From contig NZ_CP071454.1 in NCBI RefSeq assembly GCF_017352135.1, forward strand, positions 558,001 through 622,000: 64,000 bases of DNA, in the 5' to 3' direction. This document shows, piece by piece, positions 52,655-61,769 of this stretch. Source of the stretch: Rhizobium lentis (GTDB lineage Bacteria > Pseudomonadota > Alphaproteobacteria > Rhizobiales > Rhizobiaceae). The notes below the pieces were generated by a model that did not search any database, was not told where the DNA came from, and saw nothing but the letters and a program-made list of their open reading frames with translations. The stretch's first letter is position 1. The number at the start of each line of letters is the position of its first letter. The position numbers and the translations under genes are program-made.

Positions 52655-53092
52655 ATGCAGGATCAGCTGAAGCTCGACGATTTCATCTGCTTCGCCGTCT
52701 ATACGGCAAGCCACGCTCTGAAGCGCGTCTACAAGCCGCTTCTCGACACGCTCGGCCTCACCTACCCGCAATATCTCGCCATGGTCGCGCTGTGGGGCGA
52801 GGACGGGCAGACCGTCGGCGGCCTCGGCGAGAAGCTTTTCCTGGAATCGAGCACGCTGACTCCGCTGCTGAAACGCCTGGAAACCGCTGGTTATGTCAGA
52901 CGCGAACGCAGCAAGGAGGACGAACGCGTCGTCGTGCTTCGGCTGACGGAGGAGGGCAAGCGCCTCAAGGAAAAAGCGCTCGCCATCCCCGACTGCATCG
53001 CCGCCGCCAGTGGTCGCGATGCAGTCGACCTCACCCGCCTTCAGGCTGAGATCGTGGCGTTGCGTGAGGCGCTGAATGGAAGCGTGGCTTAG
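52655..53092 (+). CDS. MarR-family regulator, OhrR-like
   Basis: 145 residues, winged-helix dimer. The N-terminal DDFICFAVYTASHAL contains the cysteine (Cys12) that corresponds to the peroxide-sensing Cys of OhrR, with the partner Tyr (Tyr16) also kept. The DNA-binding part is VGGLGEKLFLESSTLTPLLKRLE with the wing RERSKEDERVVVLRLT. It probably represses the divergent esterase and senses organic peroxides. Of two ATGs the second (52655) is chosen because GGAG is directly against the first and six bases from the second. Confidence 0.85.
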   Translation: MQDQLKLDDFICFAVYTASHALKRVYKPLLDTLGLTYPQYLAMVALWGEDGQTVGGLGEKLFLESSTLTPLLKRLETAGYVRRERSKEDERVVVLRLTEEGKRLKEKALAIPDCIAAASGRDAVDLTRLQAEIVALREALNGSVA

Positions 53093-53112
53093 GCGCTGAA
53101 CAGCAGATGGCT

Positions 53113-53129
53113 GTCACAAAGTTTGTGAC
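53113..53129. repeat. 17-base palindrome after the MarR gene
   Basis: GTCACAAA-G-TTTGTGAC, perfect 8-base arms around one base, directly beside the next repeat element. Confidence 0.5.
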
Positions 53130-53279
53130 ACCCCTCTGCCCTGCCGGGCATCTCCCCCTCAAGGGTGGAGATTGGGTGGGCGCACCCGCTCGTTTCAACA
53201 TCAATGGTCTGGTGAGATTCCATCCGCGAGTCGATCTCCCCCCTTGTGGGGGAGATGTCCGGCAGGAACAGAGGGGGTG
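53129..53279. repeat. Mosaic palindromic intergenic element, second family
   Basis: The ends CACCCCCTCTG-like and CAGAGGGGGTG are complementary, with inner arms CTGCCGG-CATCTCCCCC and GGGGGAGATGTCCGGCAG and a non-repeated middle. It differs from the RIME-like copies at 5184 and 57267. It fills the gap between the MarR and der genes. Confidence 0.7.
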
Positions 53280-53316
53280 CCGAGCAAAGCAACGCCAGTC
53301 AGCGACGTCCAGCCCC

Positions 53317-54738
53317 CTATGTCCGCCTCTTCTTCGACTCGTAAGGATTATCAGGCGAGCGGAAATGGATACGGATCGGCACGCTCGGCATGTCGAAATC
53401 GGCGCGCAACCCATTGATCAGATAGCGTGTATAGGATTCGGGCAGCGCATCCGAGCGGGTGCACGAAATCATGAAGGCTGGCGGGCGGGCCTTCACCTGC
53501 GTCATGTATTTCAGCTTGATCCGGCGGCCGGAAACGGCCGGTGGCGGATGCTGGATCTGCTGCGTCTCCAGCCAGCGATTGAGCCGCGCCGTCGAGATGC
53601 GCTTGTTCCAGACCCTGTCGGTATCGATGATCGACTGCATCAGCTTGTCGAGCCCCCAGCCGGTCTGGCCGGAGATCGGCACGGCGCGAATGCCCCGCGC
53701 CTGCGGCAGCAACCGGTCAGTCTTTTCGCGCAGGTCGGCAAGCACCGCCTGACGGTCCTCGATCATGTCCCATTTGTTGAAGGCAAGCACCGCCGCACGG
53801 CCCTCGCGCAGCACCAGGTCGACGATCTGCAGGTCCTGCTTCTCGAACGGGATCGTCGCATCGAAGACGATGACGACGGTCTCGGCAAAACGGATGGCGC
53901 GCAGAGCATCGGCGACCGAAAGCTTCTCCAGTTTCTCGGTCACCCGCGCCTTGCGGCGCATGCCGGCGGTGTCGAACATCTTGATGGTGCGGCCGCGCCA
54001 GTCCCATTCGACCGAGATGGAATCGCGGGTAATGCCTGCCTCAGGCCCGGTCAAGAGCCGGTCCTCTCCGAGGAAGCGGTTTATCAGCGTCGACTTGCCG
54101 GCGTTGGGACGGCCGACGATCGCCACCCTCAGCGGCTTGGTTTCGTCATAGACGGGCTCTTCGTCCTCGTCCTCACCCTCATCCGAGGTCTGCGGAATAT
54201 CGACGTCGGTGACGGCAACATCGTCCTTGGCGTAGGCCCGGTCCTTGCCGATCGCCTCGACAATCGCGTCGCGCAGATCGAGCATGCCTTGCCCGTGCTC
54301 GGCCGAGATCGGCGTCGGCTCGCCGAGGCCGAGCGTATAGGCGTCGTAGAAACCGCTGTCGGAGCCCCGCGCTTCGGATTTATTGGCAACGAGCACCACC
54401 GGCTTGCCGCGCCGACGCAACATTTCGGCAAGCGCGGTATCGACGGGCGTCAGGCCGTTCTTGGCGTCGACGACGAAAAGCGACAAATCAGCCTCGTCAA
54501 TCGCCGCTTCCGTCTGGGCGCGCATCCGACCCTGCAGGCTTTCCTCGTCGGCTTCTTCCAGACCGGCCGTGTCGATGATCGTAAAGGTCAGGCCCATCAG
54601 CCGCGCTTCACCCGGCCGGCGGTCGCGCGTCACGCCGGGCGTGTCGTCGACGAGCGCAAGCTTCTTGCCCACCAGGCGGTTGAAAAGCGTCGACTTACCG
54701 ACATTCGGACGACCGACGATGGCGACCGTGAAACTCAT
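53317..54738 (-). CDS. der: Ribosome-assembly GTPase Der (EngA)
   Basis: Essential GTPase for 50S subunit maturation. 473 residues with two tandem GTPase domains: the first P-loop GRPNVGKST at residue 9, with DTPGVTRDR and NKSE; the second P-loop GRPNAGKST near residue 210, with [11 protein letters not shown] and NKWD; then the C-terminal KH-like domain. An acidic linker ([16 protein letters not shown]) joins the GTPase domains. The gene lies just downstream of the YfgM-like gene, as in many bacteria, and is probably cotranscribed with it. Confidence 0.97.
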   Translation of the reverse strand: MSFTVAIVGRPNVGKSTLFNRLVGKKLALVDDTPGVTRDRRPGEARLMGLTFTIIDTAGLEEADEESLQGRMRAQTEAAIDEADLSLFVVDAKNGLTPVDTALAEMLRRRGKPVVLVANKSEARGSDSGFYDAYTLGLGEPTPISAEHGQGMLDLRDAIVEAIGKDRAYAKDDVAVTDVDIPQTSDEGEDEDEEPVYDETKPLRVAIVGRPNAGKSTLINRFLGEDRLLTGPEAGITRDSISVEWDWRGRTIKMFDTAGMRRKARVTEKLEKLSVADALRAIRFAETVVIVFDATIPFEKQDLQIVDLVLREGRAAVLAFNKWDMIEDRQAVLADLREKTDRLLPQARGIRAVPISGQTGWGLDKLMQSIIDTDRVWNKRISTARLNRWLETQQIQHPPPAVSGRRIKLKYMTQVKARPPAFMISCTRSDALPESYTRYLINGLRADFDMPSVPIRIHFRSPDNPYESKKRRT

Positions 54739-54754
54739 TCTTTTTCCTTAAAAC

Positions 54755-55438
54755 TCAGCCCTGCGCGGCGGGCGCCTTGCCGGATGCGGTGATGAGATCA
54801 AGCATCATCTGGGCGCGATTGGCAACGGGGCGCAGGCTGTCAGTGTCATCGATAATCGATTGGAACCATTGCCGCGCCTGCGCCATGTTGCCGGCCTTGT
54901 AGGCGGCCAAGCCGAGTGCTTCGCGGGCCGAATGGCGGAAGGCGTTTCCCGGCACAGCCATTTCCTCGATTGCGGCCGAAACCTGCTCATAAGAGCCGTT
55001 CTCGATCAACAGCCAGCCGGCGCGCATTTTTGCGGCATCGCGCACGGCAGCAGGAACGCCGTTGTCCTTACCAATCTCGTTGAAGGCGGCGATCGCCGCG
55101 CCGGCGTCACCCTTCTGCGCCTGTACCGTCGCGGCCCGCATGCGCGCCAGCACCGGATAGGCGCCGTGCCCTTCCTTCTCCAGCTTGTCGAGCGCGGCCA
55201 GCGCCTCGTCGTTCTTGTTCTCATCGGCAAGCTTCATCGCCGCCAGGAACTGATCGCCGGCGCCGGAGGAGCGGGTATCGTCCCAGTATTCGAAGAGCAC
55301 CTTGCCGGCGGTGCCGACGACGATCAGGATGGCAACGACGATGATATAGCGGCCGAACCGGCGCCAGGCGCCCTTCATCTGGTCGGACCGCAGTTCCTCA
55401 TTGACTTCACGGATGAAGCTGTCGTCATTGAATGCCAT
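54755..55438 (-). CDS. YfgM-like membrane-anchored TPR protein
   Basis: 227 residues. A short cytoplasmic N-terminus (MAFNDDSFIREVNEELRSDQM), one membrane helix (RYIIVVAILIVVGTAGKVLF, about residues 30-50) and a periplasmic TPR-like region. This is the YfgM/ancillary SecYEG layout, which links the translocon to periplasmic chaperones. GGAGACGAGA before the ATG at 55438 decides the start. der follows after 16 bases. Confidence 0.87.
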   Translation of the reverse strand: MAFNDDSFIREVNEELRSDQMKGAWRRFGRYIIVVAILIVVGTAGKVLFEYWDDTRSSGAGDQFLAAMKLADENKNDEALAALDKLEKEGHGAYPVLARMRAATVQAQKGDAGAAIAAFNEIGKDNGVPAAVRDAAKMRAGWLLIENGSYEQVSAAIEEMAVPGNAFRHSAREALGLAAYKAGNMAQARQWFQSIIDDTDSLRPVANRAQMMLDLITASGKAPAAQG

Positions 55439-55541
55439 TCTCGTCTCCGGCCGCGGCAATAGCTATAGGCTGTGCAAAACGCACGTTGCCGGGCCTTCTA
55501 CCCGATTTTGCCGCCGTTGTAAGGGGGATATCAAAGAATCG

Positions 55542-56126
55542 TCACACGACGAGCGGCGAAACGCCGATCAACCACTCGTGCAGCTTCCAGATGATCAGCG
55601 CCCAGGCAACGATGCCGATGACGGCGGCATAGAGGTCGTACTTGGCCGAGACGAAGGGGCGGAGCGTGGTATCGCCCGCTCGCTCGCGGCGCTTGAGCGA
55701 AATGCGGACGATCACCCCCCAGGCGAGAAAAGCGCCAAACAGCAGAACCGATGACGTCTCGCCATTGGCGAGCAGATGCGCCAGCGCCCAGATCTTTACC
55801 GACAGTACCATCGGATGCTTGGTTTTCGTCGCGATATGCCCCGCCGGCAGCAGCGATGCGACGAGACAGATCATCGCGATCAGCATCAGCGTGATGGCGA
55901 TATGCGCCGTCCAGACCGGTGGATTGTAAAGCATGCCGGTCACGCCACGCGCCTGCCCGAATCCGTAGATCAAGAGGACGAGCGTGAGAATGCTGGCAAT
56001 CGAATAGCCGGCCCGCCAGCCCCTCTCGCCGAGGCTTGCGATCATCGAGCGACGGAAATCGGGGGCGACTACCCGCACCAGATGCACCCCGAGAAAAAGT
56101 ATGATTCCGACGATAAGCAGCGTCAT
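55542..56126 (-). CDS. NnrU family membrane protein
   Basis: 194 residues with about five to six membrane helices (MTLLIVGIILFLGVHLVRV; SIASILTLVLLIYGFG; HIAITLMLIAMICLVASLLPAG) and the conserved THPMV-like KTKHPMVLSVKIWALAHLLANGE segment. NnrU proteins were first linked to nitric oxide/nitrite reductase clusters and are related to NnrU/isorenieratene-type methyltransferase-like membrane proteins; no denitrification gene is nearby here. The start is divergent from the deacetylase gene. Confidence 0.85.
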   Translation of the reverse strand: MTLLIVGIILFLGVHLVRVVAPDFRRSMIASLGERGWRAGYSIASILTLVLLIYGFGQARGVTGMLYNPPVWTAHIAITLMLIAMICLVASLLPAGHIATKTKHPMVLSVKIWALAHLLANGETSSVLLFGAFLAWGVIVRISLKRRERAGDTTLRPFVSAKYDLYAAVIGIVAWALIIWKLHEWLIGVSPLVV

Positions 56127-56247
56127 TGCGCATCCCTTCCGTGCCGTTTCTCATGGCTTAGAGCCTGGCGGGAAAAAATACCAGCAGGACCGCAGCTTCG
56201 CCGCAATTCTATCGGAGGGAAACCGCGAACAAATTGTCGCGGTGCCT

Positions 56248-57237
56248 ATGTCTCGTCCTATTCTCGCCACCTGTCTGGCTGCTTCCCTCATTCTTCCTGC
56301 GACGGCAACAGCAGCCGACAGGCCGAAGCAGCTCGTCATCATCTCCTTCGACGGCGCCCACGACAATGCGCTCTGGCTGAAGAGCCGCGAGATGGCGGCG
56401 AAGAATGGCGCTCATTTCACCTATTTCCTCTCCTGCACCTTTCTGATGAACGAGGCGGCGAAGAAGGCCTACCAAGCGCCGCATCAGAAACGCGGAAAAT
56501 CCAATGTCGGTTTTGCCCAGAGCGATGACGAGGTTCGCGAACGCCTCGGCAATATCTGGCATGCCCATCTCGAAGGTCACGACATATCGAGCCATGCCTG
56601 CGGCCATTTCGACGGGCGGCAATGGAGCGAAGCCGACTGGTCGGCCGAATACGCAACCTTTCACGCCACGTTGAAGAATGCCTGGAAGAGCGTCGGCCTC
56701 GAGGAACCCGCCGGCTGGCAGGATCTGGTCGATCACGGCATCAAGGGCTTTCGCGCCCCCTATCTCTCCGCGACGGCGGGCGCCGACATGATCACCGCCG
56801 AGAAGAAGGCGGGCTTCACCTATGACGCGAGCCTCGTCACCAAAGGCCCGGCCATGCCTGTCGAGGAAGACGGCATGATCCGCTTCGGCCTTCCCCTGAT
56901 CCCGGAAGGCCCGAACGACAAGCCGATCATCGGCATGGACTACAACCTCTTCGTCCGCCATTCCAAGGGTGAGGAAGACAGCGCGGATTCGAAGGAGTTC
57001 GAGGACCGCGCCTACGCCGCCTTCTCCAGGGCCTTCGACCGCCAGTATGACGGCAACCGCATCCCCCTCCAGCTCGGCTTCCACTTCGTCGAAATGAACG
57101 GCGGCGCCTATTGGCGCGCCCTGAACCGCCTGGTCGGCGACGTCTGCCACCGGGCGGAGGTGGCCTGCGTCAGCTATTCGGAAGCGATCCCGATGATCGA
57201 GGGACGCGGGAAGCTGGAGCGGACGTCGGGGCTCTGA
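56248..57237 (+). CDS. Secreted polysaccharide deacetylase-family protein
   Basis: 329 residues with a signal peptide (about 1-22, ASLILPATATAAD). The NodB-like fold is suggested by IISFDGAHDNALWL (catalytic/metal Asp region), the metal-binding SSHACGHFDG, GFRAPYLS and the late QLGFHFVEMNGGAYWRAL. It probably removes acetyl groups from an envelope carbohydrate. The start at 56248 gives the signal peptide directly; the frame upstream overlaps the divergent NnrU gene. A RIME-like element follows its stop. Confidence 0.82.
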   Translation: MSRPILATCLAASLILPATATAADRPKQLVIISFDGAHDNALWLKSREMAAKNGAHFTYFLSCTFLMNEAAKKAYQAPHQKRGKSNVGFAQSDDEVRERLGNIWHAHLEGHDISSHACGHFDGRQWSEADWSAEYATFHATLKNAWKSVGLEEPAGWQDLVDHGIKGFRAPYLSATAGADMITAEKKAGFTYDASLVTKGPAMPVEEDGMIRFGLPLIPEGPNDKPIIGMDYNLFVRHSKGEEDSADSKEFEDRAYAAFSRAFDRQYDGNRIPLQLGFHFVEMNGGAYWRALNRLVGDVCHRAEVACVSYSEAIPMIEGRGKLERTSGL

Positions 57238-57266
57238 CCGGGCTTTGGAATGAGGGGCGGTGCCGT

Positions 57267-57388
57267 GTGGCCCCCTCATCCGCCTGCCGGCACCTTCTCC
57301 CCGCTGGGGAGAAGAGGAAACGAGACGTTGCCGCAAGTCTCTTCTCCCCATCGGGGAGAAGGTGCCGGCAGGCGGATGAGGGGGCCAC
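57267..57388. repeat. RIME-like palindromic intergenic element, copy B
   Basis: The outer arms are 36 bases and perfectly complementary (57267-57302 with 57353-57388; they start GTGGCCCCCTCATCCGCC), with further short pairing inside and a 50-base middle. It is the intact relative of copy A at 5184-5344 and lies between the deacetylase and bacA genes. Confidence 0.85.
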
Positions 57389-57442
57389 ATGCACCCCGCG
57401 TATTGAATTCACCGCCTACCGTTCACAAGCAAGCTTTACCCA

Positions 57443-58708
57443 TCAACCATCCGCGTGCACAACTCCCCCCTCACGCTCCAGATAACGCTGATCGATCTCC
57501 GGCAACGGTTCGTCGTCGATTGCCGCTTCGAAAGCCTTGAGGCGCTTGTGGATAGAGAGCAGTTCGATGATCGTCGTCCAGGAGTTGACCAGATACTGGA
57601 ACGAGTTGCTGACCTGTCCAAAAGCGGTCGAGATCTGCTGGAAGATGCCGTAAGTGATCGTGCCCGCAACGATGGTCGGCACCAGCATGAAGACCACGAA
57701 GAGCGCGTCGGCCTGGATATAGAAATAACGCGCGACATTGAAATACATATAGTGGAAATACATGCGGTAATAGTTTCGTCGAACGTTGCCGAAGAGTTCC
57801 CGTACCGTTGGCGGCTGCGCCCGGTCCGCATGATCCTCACCATAAACTAGTTCCTTGCGATAGGCTGCTTCGACACGCTGGTTGCGGAAGTTCAAGCCCG
57901 GCAGCTTGATACCGGCGACTGCAAGGAGGAGGGTGCCGAACGCCGACCAGAAGAGCGCCAGCCAGAAGAGCGAATTCGCCAGCCGGCCGATGACCGGCAA
58001 TTCGGTCACGTAATGCGATAGCGCCAGAAGGATCGGAAGAAAGACCACAAGCGTCATCACCGAATTGATGAGACTGATACCGAGACCCTCGAGCGTGCTC
58101 GAAAAGCGCATCGTATCTTCCTGGACGCGCTGTGAGGCACCCTCGATATGGCGCAGCTTTTCCCACTTCGACATGTAGAAATTGTTCATCGCCGTACGCC
58201 AGCGGAATATGTAGTGGCTGGTGAAAAAGTCAGTCATGATCGACACGAACATGCTGAGGAAAGCGATCTGACAGAAGACCCACATAAGGCTGTAAAAATT
58301 GTCGACGGTTATGCCCGGCTGCTTCGACAATGCATTCTGCAGGAGGTCACCGAATGGCCGGCGCCAGTTATTGATGACGACGCTGATCTGGACGCCGAAA
58401 TATGTCACGAAGATGATAAGTGCCGAACCCCAGATCGACCACAGCTTCCAGGGATGGTTCCGCGCTATCAGATGCCACGCGCCGCAGAAGATCAGCGCCG
58501 ACAGAAAGAAATAGCTGTAAAACCAGATATTTTCCGGCAGCAGGAAGAATGAAAGATCGATCGGCTGCTGCTCTTCCGCAACCGGTGCAAAGCCAAACGA
58601 CGCGCCGAGACCGGCCGCGAAGAAATACCAGCCCAATATTGAAATTAGCGTCCAGACGACGAGCGAAATGAAGAATGGCTTCGGCTGGGGAAAGAAGGAA
58701 TGAAACAC
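57443..58708 (-). CDS. bacA: Peptide transporter BacA (SbmA/BacA family)
   Basis: Inner-membrane, proton-driven importer of 421 residues. In rhizobia it is needed for bacteroid survival, takes up nodule-specific cysteine-rich and Pro-rich peptides and affects very-long-chain fatty acids of lipid A. About seven to eight membrane helices can be traced (e.g. FFISLVVWTLISILGWYFFAAG; SLMWVFCQIAFLSMFVSIM), and ABC-like helix-bundle sequences typical of the family (WRTAMNNFYMSKWEKLRHIEGASQRVQEDT in pieces; NSWTTIIELLSIHKRLKAFE). No ATPase domain is fused, unlike BacA-related ABC proteins. Confidence 0.95.
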   Translation of the reverse strand: MFHSFFPQPKPFFISLVVWTLISILGWYFFAAGLGASFGFAPVAEEQQPIDLSFFLLPENIWFYSYFFLSALIFCGAWHLIARNHPWKLWSIWGSALIIFVTYFGVQISVVINNWRRPFGDLLQNALSKQPGITVDNFYSLMWVFCQIAFLSMFVSIMTDFFTSHYIFRWRTAMNNFYMSKWEKLRHIEGASQRVQEDTMRFSSTLEGLGISLINSVMTLVVFLPILLALSHYVTELPVIGRLANSLFWLALFWSAFGTLLLAVAGIKLPGLNFRNQRVEAAYRKELVYGEDHADRAQPPTVRELFGNVRRNYYRMYFHYMYFNVARYFYIQADALFVVFMLVPTIVAGTITYGIFQQISTAFGQVSNSFQYLVNSWTTIIELLSIHKRLKAFEAAIDDEPLPEIDQRYLEREGGVVHADG

Positions 58709-58833
58709 GGGGGACTTTGCTTTCCTGAACTGTGAGTCTCGGGAGTGTCACGGAACACTGATTGTGCCGGAAACTAAGGCAGTTCGAAGGAAGCAGCAAT
58801 GGGTTCGGCCGATTGTTACGGAGATGTAACCGG

Positions 58834-60018
58834 TTAAGCGATTTTCCTCATCACGGGCATCACCATTGCAGCGCAGGCGACGAGGGCGACGGCGGCGATT
58901 ACTGTCGGCGTGGTGAAACTGCCTGAGCGTTCGGCGATCCAGCCCGCCACGACCGGCCCGAGGATTTGGCCGACGCCGAAGGCGGCGGTCATCATCGCTA
59001 ATATCCGCCGCGGGCTTTCGGGGGATAGCTTGCGGCCGATCTGCAGCCCGTAAGCGGTAATTGCCAGGAACGTCGCCCCGAACAGCGCGCCGCCGATCAG
59101 CGGCGCGACCGAAGGCGGCAGCGCCACGGTGGCGAGCACGCCGGCCGCCTCGATGAGAAGCGCCGCGACATAGACGCCGCCAAGGCCGAGCGGCCGCACC
59201 AGCGGCTTCCACCCAAAGAGCGCAACCGCCGCCGTCACGCCGGCGATGAACCAGCAGAGAAATTCGACGAAAGCTCCCGTTGCCGACAGGCGCGCGATGG
59301 TGACGAGGAAGGTCGCGGTTATGACATAACCAAAGCCGAACAGGCCGTAGGACAATGTGACGAGCACCATCGGCCGGTTCCAGACGAGCGCCGGCTCCTT
59401 GCCCGCGCGTGCCGATTGCGCCGGCGCCGAAGGCAGGAGCCACCAGACGATGAGCAGGCTCGCAGCACAATAAAGCGCCCCGCCGATCCAGTCGGCGCGC
59501 CAGCCGTCCGGACCGTCGTGAAAGCCGAGTCCAATCAGGAGCACCATGACCGAGGAAAGCGCGATGCCCGCGCCCGGCCCGCCGAAATGCGCCGCCTGCA
59601 CATGATCGTTGCCGGCAGCAGCCCCGTGGCTGAGCACAATCGATGAGGTGAAGACCATCGCAAAGGCGCTGGCAAGACCGGCCAGGAACCGGATGACCGC
59701 AAAGATCGCGACGGAATCTGTGGCCGCCATCGCCGCGAGCAGTATTACGGTGGCAAGCAGTGCCAGCAGCGCCACCAGCCGTTCGCGTCCCGCCGCCCAG
59801 CCATAGCCCGCAAGCACGGCGCCAACGAGATAACCGACGAAATTCGCCGACGCGATAAAGCCGGCATCGGCGGCCGAAAGCGGCACGCCGCTCATCATGC
59901 CGGGCAGGATCGGCGTGTAGGAGAAGCGCCCGAAACCCATGGCCGCCGCCATGGCAACGGCGCCGGCAGCAGCGGTGGAGACAAGATCTGGCGGGGAGTG
60001 CGGCGGGCGGGAAAGCAT
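58834..60018 (-). CDS. MFS transporter, YbfB/YjiJ family
   Basis: 394 residues with 12 predicted membrane helices. The start region AAAMGFGRFSYTPILPGMM is the YbfB/YjiJ family signature, followed by helix pairs such as ASANFVGYLVGAVLAGYG. Substrate unknown; it may be an exporter. The start at 60018 is preferred over 60048, but neither has a strong ribosome binding site. It is divergent from a PadR-type repressor, a common arrangement for a regulated transporter, with repeated ACGA boxes in between. Confidence 0.85.
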   Translation of the reverse strand: MLSRPPHSPPDLVSTAAAGAVAMAAAMGFGRFSYTPILPGMMSGVPLSAADAGFIASANFVGYLVGAVLAGYGWAAGRERLVALLALLATVILLAAMAATDSVAIFAVIRFLAGLASAFAMVFTSSIVLSHGAAAGNDHVQAAHFGGPGAGIALSSVMVLLIGLGFHDGPDGWRADWIGGALYCAASLLIVWWLLPSAPAQSARAGKEPALVWNRPMVLVTLSYGLFGFGYVITATFLVTIARLSATGAFVEFLCWFIAGVTAAVALFGWKPLVRPLGLGGVYVAALLIEAAGVLATVALPPSVAPLIGGALFGATFLAITAYGLQIGRKLSPESPRRILAMMTAAFGVGQILGPVVAGWIAERSGSFTTPTVIAAVALVACAAMVMPVMRKIA

Positions 60019-60129
60019 GCAGCGCTTATCGCGCCGCAGCACCGGCATCGCAAACGACTATTTCTGATCGATCGATCAATTTCCGGAAAGGTCGAAAAAT
60101 TCTCGACCTGCCTTGAACGCAACTATCTT

Positions 60130-60176
60130 ACGATATATGTTTTACGACATAGCCAACGATACATCTGACGATGAAA
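60130..60176. promoter_or_regulatory. Tandem ACGA boxes in the MFS/padR promoter region
   Basis: Four similar units, ACGATATAT (60130), ACGACATAG (60144), ACGATACAT (60156) and ACGATGAAA (60168), recur at 14-, 12- and 12-base steps just before the PadR gene. The first and second also resemble inverted halves with GTTTTAC between them. Candidate autoregulatory operator. Confidence 0.4.
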
Positions 60177-60185
60177 GGAAAGACC

Positions 60186-60758
60186 ATGAGAGGTTTTAAA
60201 GGTGGCATGTTCGGCGAAGCTTTCCGCATGGGCCGCAAATTCGCAGCAGGCGATCTGCAGCTCGTTATCCTTGCGCTGCTCGCCGAGCAGCCGCGCCACG
60301 GTTACGAATTGATAAAGTTGCTGGAGGAGCGTTCCGGCGGCTTCTATGTGCCGAGCCCCGGCGTCATCTACCCCGCGCTCACCTATCTCGAGGAAACCGG
60401 TCTTGCCGAAGTGGAGAACGAAGGGACCAAGAAGCTCTATCGCATCACCGAAGCCGGTCGCCAGCGTGTCGAGGAAAACCGCGATATGATCCTGCACACG
60501 CTCGCCAAGCTTGAACGCATCGGCGAGAAGATGGCCTATGTGAAGCGTGTCTTCGAAACCGACCGTCACGGCGTCGACAGCGATGACGGCGACTTCATGC
60601 AGGACGGCGGCGATATCCGCGCTGCCCGCATGCTGCTGCGCTCTGCTCTCCAGATGCGCTATCCCTGGTCGAAGTCCGAAGCAGCCCGCATCGCCGGCAT
60701 ATTGGAACGCGCCGCCACCGAAATCCTGCAGGGCGGCAGGCCGGACGCGCGGGGGTGA
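60186..60758 (+). CDS. PadR-family transcriptional regulator
   Basis: 190 residues. The PadR winged helix spans about 25-100: DLQLVILALLAEQPRHGYELIKLLEE, SPGVIYPALTYLEETGLAEVE, KLYRITEAGRQ. A longer C-terminal helical part (VIR-like, about 105-185) suggests the PadR-s2 or Vir-type dimerisation tail. The Gly-rich basic N-terminus (RGFKGGMFGEAFRMGRKF) is common in this subgroup. GGAAAG before the ATG at 60186 supports that start. It probably represses itself and the divergent MFS gene. Confidence 0.88.
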   Translation: MRGFKGGMFGEAFRMGRKFAAGDLQLVILALLAEQPRHGYELIKLLEERSGGFYVPSPGVIYPALTYLEETGLAEVENEGTKKLYRITEAGRQRVEENRDMILHTLAKLERIGEKMAYVKRVFETDRHGVDSDDGDFMQDGGDIRAARMLLRSALQMRYPWSKSEAARIAGILERAATEILQGGRPDARG

Positions 60759-60807
60759 GGAGGAAGAACGGCCAACAGGCCCAGTAAGTTGATGGTGCGC
60801 TAACCCC

Positions 60808-60848
60808 TCCTCCCTCATTCCTGTGCTCGTCACAGGAATGAGGGAGGA
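60808..60848. repeat. 18-bp perfect stem repeat, copy 1
   Basis: Arms TCCTCCCTCATTCCTGTG and the exact complement around a CTCGT loop. The core CTCCCTCATTCCTGTG recurs at 63024-63058 and 63163-63197. It lies between padR and map and could also act as a transcript end, but no uridine run follows. Confidence 0.7.
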
Positions 60849-60936
60849 CAAGGTGGTGAGCGCTTACAAAGCGTCATGGAGATACCAACCTCGAAGGGTG
60901 ATGCGGGCGCTCCACTCTAAATTCCAGGTCCCGGCC

Positions 60937-61695
60937 CTACACCCGCCCGTCCGGCAAGGTCAAAATCACCGGTCCATTCCGCGTCGCAACCACTGTGTGC
61001 TCATATTGGACAGTCGGGGCTTTGGGATCGGCATAGAGCGTCCACGCATCGTCGCCGCCCTCGGCCCATGTCGCGCCGAGCGAAAGGAACGGCTCGACGG
61101 TGAAGACGAGGCCATCCGTCATCACGCGCTTTTCCGAGGGATCCGGCCAGGTCGAGAGCTCGGCCGGTTCCTCGTGCAGCGAGCGGCCGACGCCGTGGCT
61201 CGCCAGATTGGCGACCAGCGTGTAGCGGTTCTTCTGCGCAAATGCGCCGACGGCAGTGCCGATCTTTGCCAGCGGCTCGCCTGCTTTCACCTGGTTGAGC
61301 CCGACCCAGAGCGCCCGCCTGCCGTCACGGCAGAGCCGTTCGATCCTCGGCTTGACCGGCGGCATCGCGAAGGAGGCGCCGGTATCGGCGAAGAAGCCGT
61401 CTTTTTCCGCCGAGACATCGATATTGATCAGGTCGCCGGCCTGGATGACCCGCGCCCCTGGAATGCCGTGGGCGATTTCTTCATTGACGCTGATGCAGGT
61501 GGCGCCGGGAAACTGGTAGCAGAACTCCGGCGCCGAGCGCGCGCCGGATTCCTCGAGCACCTTGCGGCCGATCTGGTCGAGTTCCAGCGTCGTCATGCCC
61601 GGCTCCATCGCTGCCGCCATCACCTGGATGGCGTTGGCGCAGATCCGGCCGATCTCCTTGAGCTTTGTCAGTTCATCGTCGTTTGCGATTACCAT
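60937..61695 (-). CDS. map: Methionine aminopeptidase, type I
   Basis: Removes the initiator Met from new proteins. 252 residues, type I without zinc-finger extension. Metal ligands are in the standard order: Asp93 (NIDVS), Asp104 (ADTG), His167 (ASHGVG), Glu201 (TVEPFL), Glu232 (YEHTV), and His76 in SVNEEIAHGIP. It is a single gene between repeat elements; rhizobial genomes usually carry more than one map, so this may not be the only copy. Confidence 0.94.
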   Translation of the reverse strand: MVIANDDELTKLKEIGRICANAIQVMAAAMEPGMTTLELDQIGRKVLEESGARSAPEFCYQFPGATCISVNEEIAHGIPGARVIQAGDLINIDVSAEKDGFFADTGASFAMPPVKPRIERLCRDGRRALWVGLNQVKAGEPLAKIGTAVGAFAQKNRYTLVANLASHGVGRSLHEEPAELSTWPDPSEKRVMTDGLVFTVEPFLSLGATWAEGGDDAWTLYADPKAPTVQYEHTVVATRNGPVILTLPDGRV

Positions 61696-61769
61696 TCGTC
61701 TCTTCCGGCCTTGCGCGGGACGGCCGCAGCCGCCTTAGAGCGCGAGGACGCGCTGAGGGGTTGCGCTGG

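Noticed and set aside
53107-54792. 561-residue open frame opposite der
   Set aside because: Antisense shadow of der that also runs through a palindromic repeat; not a protein of its own.
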